DNA of 64,000 bases from an uncultured Bacteroides sp. (GTDB taxonomy: Bacteria; Bacteroidota; Bacteroidia; Bacteroidales; Bacteroidaceae): the NCBI GenBank assembly GCA_900542985.1, contig UQPQ01000008.1, positions 1 to 64,000 of the forward strand, given 5' to 3'. Position 1 is the first letter of the stretch. Each line of letters begins with the position of its first letter. The notes below the pieces were generated by a model. The model was not told where the DNA came from, made no database searches, and saw nothing but the letters and a program-made list of their open reading frames with translations. Positions 35,087 to 43,847 of this stretch are shown piece after piece. The position numbers and the translations under genes were made by a program.

Positions 35087-36472
35087 TTATTTATTTTTTA
35101 CTATTTGTGCCATAAACTCAGCTTCGCAGACAATTTTTTCGCCTACGAATATATAACCTTTCATGGTAGAAACTCCACGACGGATTGGAGCCATCAGTTC
35201 TACACGGAAAATCAGTGTATCTCCAGGAACAACCTTCTGACGGAATTTTACATTGTCTATTTTCAGGAAGTATGTAGAGTATTTTTCCGGGTCATCCAGT
35301 GAGTTTAAAACCAACAGACCACCGACCTGTGCCATTGCTTCTATCTGCAGTACTCCCGGCATGACTGGTTCCTGAGGGAAGTGTCCCTGAAAGAATGGCT
35401 CGTTTGAAGTTACATTCTTTACTCCCACAATGTGATTTGCTCCAATAGCAATTACCTTGTCTACCAGCTGGAACGGGTAGCGGTGAGGCAACAGTTCGCG
35501 GATGCGGTTCACATCCATGATTGGTGCTTCATTGCAGTTGTATACCGGAGCTTGTATTTCGTGCAGACGAATTTCTTTGCGGATCTGACGTGCAAACTTG
35601 TTGTTGATGGTGTGTCCTGGGCGGGTAGCGATGATGCGTCCCTTGATAGGTTTACCGATCAAAGCCAAATCGCCGATAATGTCCAGTAATTTGTGGCGTG
35701 CAGGTTCGTTAGGCCATACTAAAGGTATATGGTTGATATATCCTAATTGGGCAGCATCCATGTGAGGAACTCCCATGACATCAGCCAACTTGTCGAAGTT
35801 TTCCTGAGTCATTTGCTTCTCGTAAATAACGATTGCATTGTCTAGATCACCTCCTTTGATCAGACCGGCGTTCAACAATGGCTCGATTTCGCGTACGAAT
35901 ACAAATGTACGTGCTGAAGCAATTTCAGTAGGGAAGTCTGCCATATTTTCCAATGTGGCGTACTGATTGGTTAAAATCTTCGAGTCGTATGAAATCAGTG
36001 TATTTACACTGAACTTATCGTCGGGAAGAACGATGATGGAAGAACCGGTAGCTTCGTCTCTGAATTCAATTTTTGATTTGATAATATAAAAATCTTTAGG
36101 AGCAGCTTGTTCTTCTATTCCTACACGCTTGATGCATTCTACATATGCTTTGGCACTACCGTCCAAAATTGGAAATTCCGGACCGTTTACCTGAATCAGA
36201 CAGTTATCTATACCGGCTGCATAAAGAGCTGCCAGTGCATGTTCTACGGTACTGACTTTTACTCCGTTCTTTTCCAGAACAGTACCGCGAGTGGTGTCAA
36301 CTACATTTTCAGCTACAGCATCGATGATAGGCTGGTCGTCTAAATCAATTCGCTGAATTTTATACCCGTGATGTTCTGGGGCAGGATTAAATGTGACAGT
36401 CAGTTTAACTCCAGTATGGAGTCCTTTGCCATTCAGTGAAAAACTGCCTTTTAATGTTTGTTGTTTCAACAT
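35087..36472 (-). CDS. lpxC/fabZ: LpxC/FabZ fusion: UDP-3-O-acyl-GlcNAc deacetylase and hydroxyacyl-ACP dehydratase
   Basis: One 461 aa protein combines two steps. Residues 1-305 are the zinc deacetylase LpxC, with the start LKQQTLKGSFSLNGKGLHTG, the EHALAALYA His region near 76-85, and the HKLLDIIGDLALIG zinc motif near 235-248. Residues about 315-461 are FabZ, with NRIRELLPHRYPFQLVDKV, the catalytic His in FQGHFPQEPVMPGVLQIEAMAQ. The fusion is the normal Bacteroidetes form. It makes lipid A precursors and supplies unsaturated acyl-ACP to fatty acid synthesis. It follows lpxD by four bases. Confidence 0.96.
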   Translation of the reverse strand: MLKQQTLKGSFSLNGKGLHTGVKLTVTFNPAPEHHGYKIQRIDLDDQPIIDAVAENVVDTTRGTVLEKNGVKVSTVEHALAALYAAGIDNCLIQVNGPEFPILDGSAKAYVECIKRVGIEEQAAPKDFYIIKSKIEFRDEATGSSIIVLPDDKFSVNTLISYDSKILTNQYATLENMADFPTEIASARTFVFVREIEPLLNAGLIKGGDLDNAIVIYEKQMTQENFDKLADVMGVPHMDAAQLGYINHIPLVWPNEPARHKLLDIIGDLALIGKPIKGRIIATRPGHTINNKFARQIRKEIRLHEIQAPVYNCNEAPIMDVNRIRELLPHRYPFQLVDKVIAIGANHIVGVKNVTSNEPFFQGHFPQEPVMPGVLQIEAMAQVGGLLVLNSLDDPEKYSTYFLKIDNVKFRQKVVPGDTLIFRVELMAPIRRGVSTMKGYIFVGEKIVCEAEFMAQIVKNK

Positions 36473-36476
36473 GGGC

Positions 36477-37517
36477 TTATTTATTAAGTTGTTTTTTTAG
36501 TTCTTCTATTTCTCTTTGCAGGCGTCCCAATTCGCTATACATATCCGGTAATTTCTTGAATACAGCCGATGAACGTGCAAACTGTTTGGGCTCGATAGCA
36601 GGATATCCCATCAAACTGCTGCCTGACTTGGTGTTTCCTGGAATACCGGATTGGGCTCCTACATTCACATGGTCGCCTATTTGTATATGTCCGGCTACTC
36701 CTACTTGTCCGCCAAACATGCACCATTCGCCTATCTTGGTAGAACCGGCAATACCTACTTGCGAAGCCATTACTGTATGGCTGCCTACTTCTACATTGTG
36801 GGCTACTTGAATTAAATTGTCTAGTTTTACTCCTTTGTGTACGATGGTAGCTCCCATAGTAGAACGGTCAATACAAGTATTGGCGCCTATTTCCACGTTA
36901 TCTTCTATGATTGCAATACCGATTTGAGGGATCTTTTCATAACCTTCAGCACTGGGAGCAAAGCCGAAACCATCGGCTCCGATAACCGCTCCTGCATGAA
37001 TTATACATTGGTTTCCTACACGGCAGTCGTGATAAATAGTTACCTGAGGATATAAAATTGTATTTTCTCCTACTTTTGCATTACAGCCTACAGTTACATG
37101 TGGGTGAATGTAAGCATTATCTCCAATTTCAGCCCCTTCCTCTATGCATGCAAAGGCTCCGATATATACATTTTTACCTATTTTAGCTGAGGCTGCAACG
37201 GAAGCCAAAGAATCAATACCGCTTTTTTTCGGTTTACTCATTTCGTATAGAGTCATCAGTTTGGCAAGGCTTTCGTAAGCATTGTCAACTTTAATCAGAG
37301 TTGCCTGTATATCGCGTTCGGGTTGGAAATCTTTGTTAACTAATACAATAGACGATTTTGTGTCGTATATGTAATGTGTATATTTGGGATTCGAAAGAAA
37401 TGACAGTGCTCCTGGAATACCTTCTTCAATTTTTGCGAAAGTATGCACAGTTGCTTCTTCATCTCCGATTATAACTCCTTGGATATATTCTGCAATCTGT
37501 TTGGCTGAGAACTCCAT
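36477..37517 (-). CDS. lpxD: UDP-3-O-(3-hydroxyacyl)glucosamine N-acyltransferase
   Basis: Third lipid A enzyme; adds the second 3-hydroxyacyl chain to the deacetylated glucosamine. The 346 aa protein has an N-terminal uridine-binding domain (about 1-100), then a left-handed beta-helix of hexapeptide repeats to about 310, and a charged C-terminal helix ending EELKKQLNK. Repeats such as [32 protein letters not shown] are clear, and the catalytic His region is [18 protein letters not shown] near 240. It is the first gene of the operon; no classic -7 box was located upstream. Confidence 0.95.
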   Translation of the reverse strand: MEFSAKQIAEYIQGVIIGDEEATVHTFAKIEEGIPGALSFLSNPKYTHYIYDTKSSIVLVNKDFQPERDIQATLIKVDNAYESLAKLMTLYEMSKPKKSGIDSLASVAASAKIGKNVYIGAFACIEEGAEIGDNAYIHPHVTVGCNAKVGENTILYPQVTIYHDCRVGNQCIIHAGAVIGADGFGFAPSAEGYEKIPQIGIAIIEDNVEIGANTCIDRSTMGATIVHKGVKLDNLIQVAHNVEVGSHTVMASQVGIAGSTKIGEWCMFGGQVGVAGHIQIGDHVNVGAQSGIPGNTKSGSSLMGYPAIEPKQFARSSAVFKKLPDMYSELGRLQREIEELKKQLNK

Positions 37518-37690
37518 AACTTAATTTTTTTGTTCTTTATATACGTGTAAAATAGTTTCTTTGTATAGTCTTGGTAAGGACATATACATTGTTAATTATG
37601 CAAATTACGTATTTTTTTTTTATATATCCGTACAAAATGCTAATTATTTCTCTTTCCTATACTTAATTCTTGCTCATATTAGATAGAAAA

Positions 37691-37728
37691 AAGGGATGAA
37701 ATAGCTTTTAAAAACTATTTCATCCCTT
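37691..37728. terminator. Terminator downstream of pyrF
   Basis: AAGGGATGAAATAG pairs with CTATTTCATCCCTT; A and T runs on both sides allow use in both directions, mainly for pyrF on the minus strand. Confidence 0.85.
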
Positions 37729-37755
37729 TTTATGATGTAAAATCAGATGATTGAA

Positions 37756-38583
37756 TTAGATCTGATGAATCTTCAATTGTTCTGCCATTTGCAGCTGTAC
37801 CTTATGTGCTTCTTCTCCGGCTACTTGAGCAAAGTTCTCACTCTTGTCAGCGTAGATGATTGCACGGCTGGAGTTAACAATCAGGCCGCATTCTTTGGTC
37901 ATACCGTATTTACAAACTTCTTCCAAAGAACCACCTTGAGCTCCGATACCGGGAACCAACAGGAAGTGGTTTGGAGCGATTTTGCGGATGTCTTCAAACA
38001 TACGTCCCTGAGTTGCGCCTACTACATACATCATGTTTTGGTCGTTTGCCCACTCTTGAGATTTGCGTAAAACTTTTTCAAACAGGCGTTCTCCTTCTGT
38101 ATCTGCAGTCAACTGGAAGTCGTGTGAGCCCTTGTTTGATGTCAACGCCAGCAGAATCACCCATTTTCCCTCATAAGTAAGGAATGGAGTCACGCTGTCT
38201 TCGCCCATGTAAGGTGCTACAGTTACAGAGTCGATATTCAGTTCTTCGAAGAATGTGCGGGCATACATGGCCGAAGTATTACCGATATCTCCACGCTTGG
38301 CATCTGCAATGATAAACTGATCCGGATAGTTTGTTTTGATGTATTCTACTGTTTTTTCAAAAGCAATCCATCCTTTTACACCCATACTCTCGTAGAAAGC
38401 CAAATTGGGTTTGTAAGCGATACAGTAAGGTGCTGTAGCGTCAATAATGGCTTTGTTGAAAGCAAAGATAGGGTCTTCTTCTTTCAGTAAATGTTCTGGG
38501 ATTTTCTTTATATCGGTATCCAATCCTACACACAGGAAAGACTGTTTACGTTTGATGTTCTCAAATAATTCTTGCTTATTCAT
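37756..38583 (-). CDS. pyrF: Orotidine-5'-phosphate decarboxylase (long type)
   Basis: Last step of UMP synthesis. At 275 aa it is the long type I-like form. The active site is seen in [10 protein letters not shown] near residue 16-25, in [19 protein letters not shown] (the Lys-Asp charge relay) near 92-110, and in [14 protein letters not shown] near 190. It is 21 bases downstream of prfA. Together with prfA and purM (each with its own terminators between) it forms a purine-pyrimidine-translation cluster that I recall as conserved in Bacteroidales. Confidence 0.95.
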   Translation of the reverse strand: MNKQELFENIKRKQSFLCVGLDTDIKKIPEHLLKEEDPIFAFNKAIIDATAPYCIAYKPNLAFYESMGVKGWIAFEKTVEYIKTNYPDQFIIADAKRGDIGNTSAMYARTFFEELNIDSVTVAPYMGEDSVTPFLTYEGKWVILLALTSNKGSHDFQLTADTEGERLFEKVLRKSQEWANDQNMMYVVGATQGRMFEDIRKIAPNHFLLVPGIGAQGGSLEEVCKYGMTKECGLIVNSSRAIIYADKSENFAQVAGEEAHKVQLQMAEQLKIHQI

Positions 38584-38604
38584 ATTCTGGTTGTTTTTAT
38601 TTGT

Positions 38605-39714
38605 TTACAATTCACTTTCTTTCAGGCGTTCTGCATTTTCTGCTACAATCAGATGGTCGATACAGTCTTGAATGTCTCCATCCATGAATGCAGCCAGATT
38701 ATAAATGGTATAGTTGATACGATGATCGGTAATACGTCCTTGTGGATAATTGTATGTACGGATCTTGGCCGAACGGTCGCCCGTGCTTACCATTGTTTTA
38801 CGCTTGGAAGCAATATCATCGATGTATTTCTGATGTTCCTTATCGTAGATAAAGGTACGCAGACGCGAGAGGGCGCGTTCCTTGTTCTTCGGCTGGTCTC
38901 GGGTTTCGGTACACTCAATAAGGATTTCCTCTACCACTCCGGTATTCGGGTTCTTCCAGTTATAACGCAAACGAACTCCAGATTCTACCTTGTTTACGTT
39001 CTGTCCTCCTGCACCACCGCTTCGGAATGTATCCCATTTGATTTCTCCTTCGTTGATTTCTACATCAAAAGGTTCGGCTTCAGGAAGTACGGCAACCGAT
39101 GCAGCTGAGGTATGCACACGTCCTTGTGTTTCAGTAGCGGGTACACGCTGTACACGGTGTACACCCGATTCGTATTTTAAAGTTCCATATACCTTGTCTC
39201 CGGTTACAGAACAGATGATTTCCTTGAAACCGCCGGCTGCTCCTTCGTTGGCACTTGATACTTCCAGTTTCCAACCTTTTGATTCGCAATATTTAGAATA
39301 CATACGGAACAAGTCGCCGGCAAAGATTGCAGCTTCGTCTCCTCCTGTACCGCCACGGATTTCAAGAATTGCATTACGGTCGTCTTGCGGGTCGGCAGGA
39401 ACTAATAATAATTTGATTTCCTCTTCCAATTCCGGAATACGGGCTTCGCAGGCAGCAGCTTCTTCACGAGCCATTTCTTTCATTTCCGGATCATTTTCAG
39501 ACATCATCATTTTGGCTTCTTCCAGTCCGTTCAGGCATTGCAAGTACTCTTTGCGGGCTGCCATGATGTCTCCCAGTTCCTTGTATTCTTTGGTCAGTTT
39601 TACGTATCGTTTCTGATCGCCAATTACGTTCGGGTCTGTAATCAAAGTTGATACTTCCTCGAAGCGGGCTACCAAGCCTTCCAGCTTTTCTAAAATGGTA
39701 TTGTTTTCTGCCAT
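38605..39714 (-). CDS. prfA: Peptide chain release factor 1
   Basis: Ends translation at UAA and UAG. The 369 aa protein has the domain 1 coiled region (1-100), the anticodon-like tripeptide PAT in RVPATETQGRVHTS near 190, and the catalytic GGQ in GGAGGQNVNKVESGVR near 237. The C-terminal RITDHRINYTIYNL stretch is typical. It is followed directly by pyrF and preceded by the small membrane protein gene. Confidence 0.97.
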   Translation of the reverse strand: MAENNTILEKLEGLVARFEEVSTLITDPNVIGDQKRYVKLTKEYKELGDIMAARKEYLQCLNGLEEAKMMMSENDPEMKEMAREEAAACEARIPELEEEIKLLLVPADPQDDRNAILEIRGGTGGDEAAIFAGDLFRMYSKYCESKGWKLEVSSANEGAAGGFKEIICSVTGDKVYGTLKYESGVHRVQRVPATETQGRVHTSAASVAVLPEAEPFDVEINEGEIKWDTFRSGGAGGQNVNKVESGVRLRYNWKNPNTGVVEEILIECTETRDQPKNKERALSRLRTFIYDKEHQKYIDDIASKRKTMVSTGDRSAKIRTYNYPQGRITDHRINYTIYNLAAFMDGDIQDCIDHLIVAENAERLKESEL

Positions 39715-39720
39715 ATCACT

Positions 39721-40026
39721 TTATTTCCACAGTTTCTTTGCTAGTGTATTTTTCAATGTAATACTTCTATATAATATAGTGATCCATCCTGCGCTGACGA
39801 GGATTTTTATTACAACTCGCCAATTAAACCCATGCTCGCTCCAATAAAGAATCAATTCACTTATCAAAAAATATGCGGCAGCAATATAACTTATCCACAT
39901 AAGTATAGCTATGCATCTTCGATAAGGTCTGCTTAGATTATCTATAATACTTTTTTGGTAAACGCGATTTTGCCAAATAGCGAACGCAAGGGCAAGTGCT
40001 GTAAATATGAGTAAAGAATATTTCAT
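39721..40026 (-). CDS. Small membrane protein of unknown function
   Basis: This 101 aa protein has three likely membrane segments (about 4-18, 42-63 and 72-88) joined by short basic loops. The six-base gap to prfA suggests it is first in a group with prfA. The purM terminator at 40056-40090 separates it from purM. I do not recognise the family. The lack of a signal peptide with a long cytoplasmic domain suggests an inner-membrane protein. Confidence 0.65.
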   Translation of the reverse strand: MKYSLLIFTALALAFAIWQNRVYQKSIIDNLSRPYRRCIAILMWISYIAAAYFLISELILYWSEHGFNWRVVIKILVSAGWITILYRSITLKNTLAKKLWK

Positions 40027-40055
40027 ATTTCTTATTGGCTGCTGTTTTGATAAAA

Positions 40056-40090
40056 TGGTACAGGATGCATTGCCTCATCCTGTATCATTT
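40056..40090. terminator. Terminator of purM
   Basis: TACAGGATG pairs with CATCCTGTA; T-rich tails occur on both strands. Confidence 0.75.
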
Positions 40091-40094
40091 TTTA

Positions 40095-41267
40095 TTAGTA
40101 TTTGAATTCTCCGAATTCGCTCTTTATAATCAGTTCTTTTGTACCGTTACTTTCTTCGATACGTCCTATAATCTGTGCATCGATATTGAACGATTTACTG
40201 ATTTCGATAACCTGTTCTGCATGTTCCGGCGACAGGTAAACTTCCAGACGATGTCCCATGTTGAACACTTTGTACATTTCGTCCCAGTCAGTACCACTCT
40301 GTTCTTTGATTGTGCGGAACAAAGGAGGAACAGGGAAGAGGTTGTCTTTAATCACACGGCAGTTATCGCCTACGAAATGTAATACTTTAGTCTGTGCACC
40401 ACCTGAGCAATGTACCATACCGTGAATCTGCGGGCGAAGTGCATCCAGTAACTTCTTCACAACCGGTGCATAAGTACGTGTTGGTGAAAGTACCAGTTTA
40501 CCGGCGTCCAGTGGAGAACCTTCTACACTGTCTGTCAGTTTCAAATTACCACTGTAAACCAAATCTTCAGGTACTGCCTTGTCGTAGCTTTCCGGATATT
40601 TCTCTGCCAAATACTTGCTGAATACATCGTGACGGGCACTGGTCAGACCATTGCTTCCCATACCACCATTGTATTCTTTTTCGTAAGTAGCCTGTCCGTA
40701 AGAAGCCAGACCTACAATTACATCACCCGGACGGATGTTGGCATTGTCGATTACATCACTGCGTTTCATACGGCAAGTCACGGTACTGTCTACAATGATA
40801 GTACGAACCAAGTCGCCTACATCGGCAGTTTCACCACCGGTAGCATATACACCTACACCCATTTCGCGGAGTTCTGCCAACAACTCATCAGTACCATTGA
40901 TAATGGCAGAAATTACTTCTCCCGGTACAAGCAGTTTGTTTCGTCCGATAGTAGAAGAAACCAGAATGTTGTCTACTGCTCCTACGCACAACAAGTCATC
41001 GATGTTCATAATCAAAGCATCCTGTGCGATACCTTTCCATACAGACAAGTCGCCGGTTTCTTTCCAGTACAGGTAAGCCAGTGATGATTTGGTGCCGGCT
41101 CCGTCGGCATGCATGATATTGCAATATTCCGGATCGCCTCCCAAGATATCTGGGATGATTTTGCAGAATGCTTTCGGGAAAATACCTTTGTCAATGTTCT
41201 TGATGGCGTTGTGTACATCTTCTTTCGATGCGGATACGCCGCGCTGCATGTATCGTTGATTGCTCAT
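40095..41267 (-). CDS. purM: Phosphoribosylformylglycinamidine cyclo-ligase (AIR synthase)
   Basis: Fifth step of purine synthesis. This 390 aa AIR synthase-related protein begins with a Gly-rich N-terminal strand (residues 4-16). It has DGAGTKSSLAYL near 55-66, the NIDDLLCVGAV metal/ATP segment near 88, and TGGETADVGDLV near 142. The C-terminal domain has HCSGGAQTKVLHF near 285. Length exceeds the usual E. coli enzyme by about 40 residues, as is normal in Bacteroidales. A -7 box TACTTTTG is present on the minus strand at 41311-41318. Confidence 0.93.
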   Translation of the reverse strand: MSNQRYMQRGVSASKEDVHNAIKNIDKGIFPKAFCKIIPDILGGDPEYCNIMHADGAGTKSSLAYLYWKETGDLSVWKGIAQDALIMNIDDLLCVGAVDNILVSSTIGRNKLLVPGEVISAIINGTDELLAELREMGVGVYATGGETADVGDLVRTIIVDSTVTCRMKRSDVIDNANIRPGDVIVGLASYGQATYEKEYNGGMGSNGLTSARHDVFSKYLAEKYPESYDKAVPEDLVYSGNLKLTDSVEGSPLDAGKLVLSPTRTYAPVVKKLLDALRPQIHGMVHCSGGAQTKVLHFVGDNCRVIKDNLFPVPPLFRTIKEQSGTDWDEMYKVFNMGHRLEVYLSPEHAEQVIEISKSFNIDAQIIGRIEESNGTKELIIKSEFGEFKY

Positions 41268-41360
41268 GAGATATAGTAATAAGTTTGTTTTATTTCTTCA
41301 ATTGAATGTGCAAAAGTACGGATTATTTTGCTTATATCCATACGATTTATACATAAAACC

Positions 41361-43013
41361 TTATCTTACGATGCTTCCTGTTGCTATGCTTTGCCCGTTG
41401 TTGGTTAAAATCTTGATTCTGTAAAATCCCGGAGCCAGATTTTGTATCTGTTGGGAGTGAATATCCGAGGTACGGAAAAGTTCAGTTCCCGTGGCATCGT
41501 ATATTATCAGGATACCGCCTGCAGGAAGGTCGGGCAAATGGTTCCATATCGGAAGGCTTTCTTCTGATATTGTCTTAAAGTAGAGCGGTTGACTTTCGTT
41601 GCCATATCGGTCTACTGCTGTCACAGCCCAATATAGTTGGGAAGACGAAGTGGTATAACAAGTTGTGTCTATCCGTGTTTCTACGATATGTTCAGCTTGT
41701 GTGATATCAACTGGATAAAAATTGGATGCATAAACACGATAGTGTACCGGTAATGTACTGTTATCAGTTGAAGGAGACCATGAAAGGTGTATTCCTTCTT
41801 TTGTTTCGTACAAAACCGGAGTATCGGGAACCGATGGAGCAATGCTGTCTGCCCACGTCATGGGAGGAACGAAGGAAGGTGTCTGATAAAACCTGTTTTT
41901 TAAGGTACTTAATATCCCTTTTGTATTTTCCAGCAGAAAACGATTTCGGAAATAAGCTTCTCCGTCCAGTCCACTTTTTCGTATGAAATGAATCTGACGG
42001 ATTATTTCGGCTGCATCCCAGTTCTTTTCTTTGGGATGAAGAAAATAAATACCCAGTCCCGGAACTACCCACCGGTTGCTTTTGTTCTCTTTCCAGTCTA
42101 AAGCAAAAGGATAGAAATGATTGTTGGGGAAATACATCATGGGAAAGAGTGCATCGTGTATGCCTTCTTTCAGCCATGCCTGAGCATCTTGATATACTGT
42201 TTCGTAAGCATTCCACCCGTGCGAACTGTATCGTTGCGTGTCGGCATATTTCCCTACAGGCGAACTGCTGACCTTTACCCAAGGCTTGAGTGTCTTTACT
42301 TCCGTATAGATTCTGCGTACGATGCGGGTGATGTTATCCCGTCTCCATTGTTCCAAGTTTTGTCCTTTTCCATATTTGCGGAAAGTGGCATTGTCCGGAA
42401 ACTGTTGGGCGCGTTCCGGATAGCGGATATAATCGAGATGGATGCCGTCAATGTCGTATCGGGATACAATTTCCCGTACTAGGCGAGCAAGGTAATCGGC
42501 AGTGCCCGGTTGTCCGGGATCCAGATACCAGCTTCCTTTGTATTGTTTACAGAGCTGAGGATACTTCTTTACGACTGAGTTCTTACCCAACAGTTTCACT
42601 TGTCGGTTGTTACCTACCGGTATGGTCACAATCCATGCATGAAGTTCCATGCCTCTTTTATGACATTCAGCTGTTGCAAATTCCAGCAGGTCATAGCCCG
42701 GATTCCGTCCTTCATGTCCGGTAAGCGATTCTGCAAAAGTTTCGATGGCAGAAGGATAAATCACATCGCCTCTCAGACGGGTCTGAAAGAGTACTGTATT
42801 GATATGAGCCTGTTTCAGTTCATCTAATATTTTGCATAATTCCTGTTTTTGTCGCTGGATACCGGCCGCAGAACTGGCTTTGGAAGAAGGGAAATCCAGC
42901 CCTCCCAAAGTAGTAAGCCACGTAGCACGTATTTCGTTTTTGGGTTGTGCGCAGAGAGGCAGGTAGCTCAACAACCCCATCAAGAATAATAAAATGGATA
43001 AGCGCATAGACAT
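41361..43013 (-). CDS. Secreted family 10-like glycosyl hydrolase (GHL10)
   Basis: The start at 43013 (or 43007) is chosen since it begins the signal peptide and the -7 box TATCTTTG lies just upstream at 43024-43031. The protein is about 550 aa. The GHL10 domain spans about 25-330, with ATWLTTLGGLDFP, NTVLFQTRLRGDVIYPSAIE and YDIDGIHLDYIRYP. A fibronectin III-like domain follows at about 365-450, then a C-terminal segment of 50-60 residues resembling a secretion sorting domain. The enzymes of this family act on unknown polysaccharides. Confidence 0.85.
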   Translation of the reverse strand: MSMRLSILLFLMGLLSYLPLCAQPKNEIRATWLTTLGGLDFPSSKASSAAGIQRQKQELCKILDELKQAHINTVLFQTRLRGDVIYPSAIETFAESLTGHEGRNPGYDLLEFATAECHKRGMELHAWIVTIPVGNNRQVKLLGKNSVVKKYPQLCKQYKGSWYLDPGQPGTADYLARLVREIVSRYDIDGIHLDYIRYPERAQQFPDNATFRKYGKGQNLEQWRRDNITRIVRRIYTEVKTLKPWVKVSSSPVGKYADTQRYSSHGWNAYETVYQDAQAWLKEGIHDALFPMMYFPNNHFYPFALDWKENKSNRWVVPGLGIYFLHPKEKNWDAAEIIRQIHFIRKSGLDGEAYFRNRFLLENTKGILSTLKNRFYQTPSFVPPMTWADSIAPSVPDTPVLYETKEGIHLSWSPSTDNSTLPVHYRVYASNFYPVDITQAEHIVETRIDTTCYTTSSSQLYWAVTAVDRYGNESQPLYFKTISEESLPIWNHLPDLPAGGILIIYDATGTELFRTSDIHSQQIQNLAPGFYRIKILTNNGQSIATGSIVR

Positions 43014-43023
43014 CTGTTGTTTT

Positions 43024-43031
43024 TGCAAAGA
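43024..43031 (-). promoter_or_regulatory. Candidate -7 box of the GHL10 gene
   Basis: CAAAGATA on the plus strand is TATCTTTG on the minus strand. It puts transcription start close to 43016, leaving a very short leader. Confidence 0.5.
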
Positions 43032-43193
43032 TAGTGTGACTTTTTTATTTAAAGCCATCTCCTTCTTTTTTTTGTGAAATTGATATGGCTTTGTTGTACT
43101 ACAATATAAGTTGCTGTTCTTGTTTTTATCGATTACGGTTGGAAGACCGGATTAATATTACAGAAGGATAGAAAAGTATTGTAGACATGAAAT

Positions 43194-43225
43194 TTTGTAC
43201 TTCAACAGGGGAATTGTTATTTTTG
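43194..43225 (+). promoter_or_regulatory. Promoter of the small beta-barrel gene
   Basis: TTTG (43194-43197), 20 bases, TATTTTTG (43218-43225): a perfect consensus match. The predicted leader holds a small hairpin at 43233-43255 followed by seven T. Confidence 0.7.
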
Positions 43226-43301
43226 TGCACGAACAGCAGATATATGGTTTGCTGTCTTTTTTTGATTGAAATAGAATAACAATTTAATTCTGAATGTATT
43301 T

Positions 43302-43793
43302 ATGTGGAAGAAAATCACTATTGTGTGTGTACTGTTAATGGCGTGCGTACAAGCTAAAGCACAGTTTGAAGAAGGGACGTTTTTTGTCAATACTTCTCTT
43401 ACCGGATTAAACCTGTCACACAGTAAATATGAAGGAACGAACTTCGGACTGAATGTAGAGGGAGGAGCTTTTGTGGTAGATAATCTATCTGTGCTGATCA
43501 ACTTCAAAGGCGAATATGTAGAAAATGGAATGGATGAAACTGCATTGGGGGTAGGAGCACGTTATTATTTGTCGAGTTGTGGAGTATATGGCGGTTTAGG
43601 ATTTGCTTATAAACATTTGTCGAATTCTGTCAACCGGAAAAATATTGTTTGCATGACTCCTGAGCTGGGATATGCCTTCTTTCTGAATGGAACGGTTACC
43701 ATAGAACCTGCCGTATATTACGATTTGAGTTTCATGAACTGTTCGGAGTACAGTAAGTTAGGTTTTAAGATTGGCTTTGGCTTTTATTTCTGA
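43302..43793 (+). CDS. Small outer-membrane beta-barrel protein
   Basis: This 163 aa protein has a signal peptide ending in KAQF near residue 21. The mature part is made of alternating hydrophobic-polar strands with a terminal Phe (GFGFYF), a sign of an OmpA/OmpX-like eight-strand barrel. The pattern is GLNLSHSKYEGTNFGLNVEGGAF then repeated strand-turn units. Role unknown; a structural or binding barrel is likely. It precedes the larger barrel gene by 50 bases, but that gene has its own -7 box. Confidence 0.78.
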   Translation: MWKKITIVCVLLMACVQAKAQFEEGTFFVNTSLTGLNLSHSKYEGTNFGLNVEGGAFVVDNLSVLINFKGEYVENGMDETALGVGARYYLSSCGVYGGLGFAYKHLSNSVNRKNIVCMTPELGYAFFLNGTVTIEPAVYYDLSFMNCSEYSKLGFKIGFGFYF

Positions 43794-43818
43794 TGTGCAT
43801 GGGTATGATAAAAATCAG

Positions 43819-43826
43819 TATCTTTG
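43819..43826 (+). promoter_or_regulatory. -7 box of the porin-like gene
   Basis: TATCTTTG fits TAnnTTTG and places the start near 43833. It decides that translation begins at 43848 or 43857 and not at 43824. Confidence 0.6.
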
Positions 43827-43847
43827 CAGCCGTGTTTTTTTAATATC

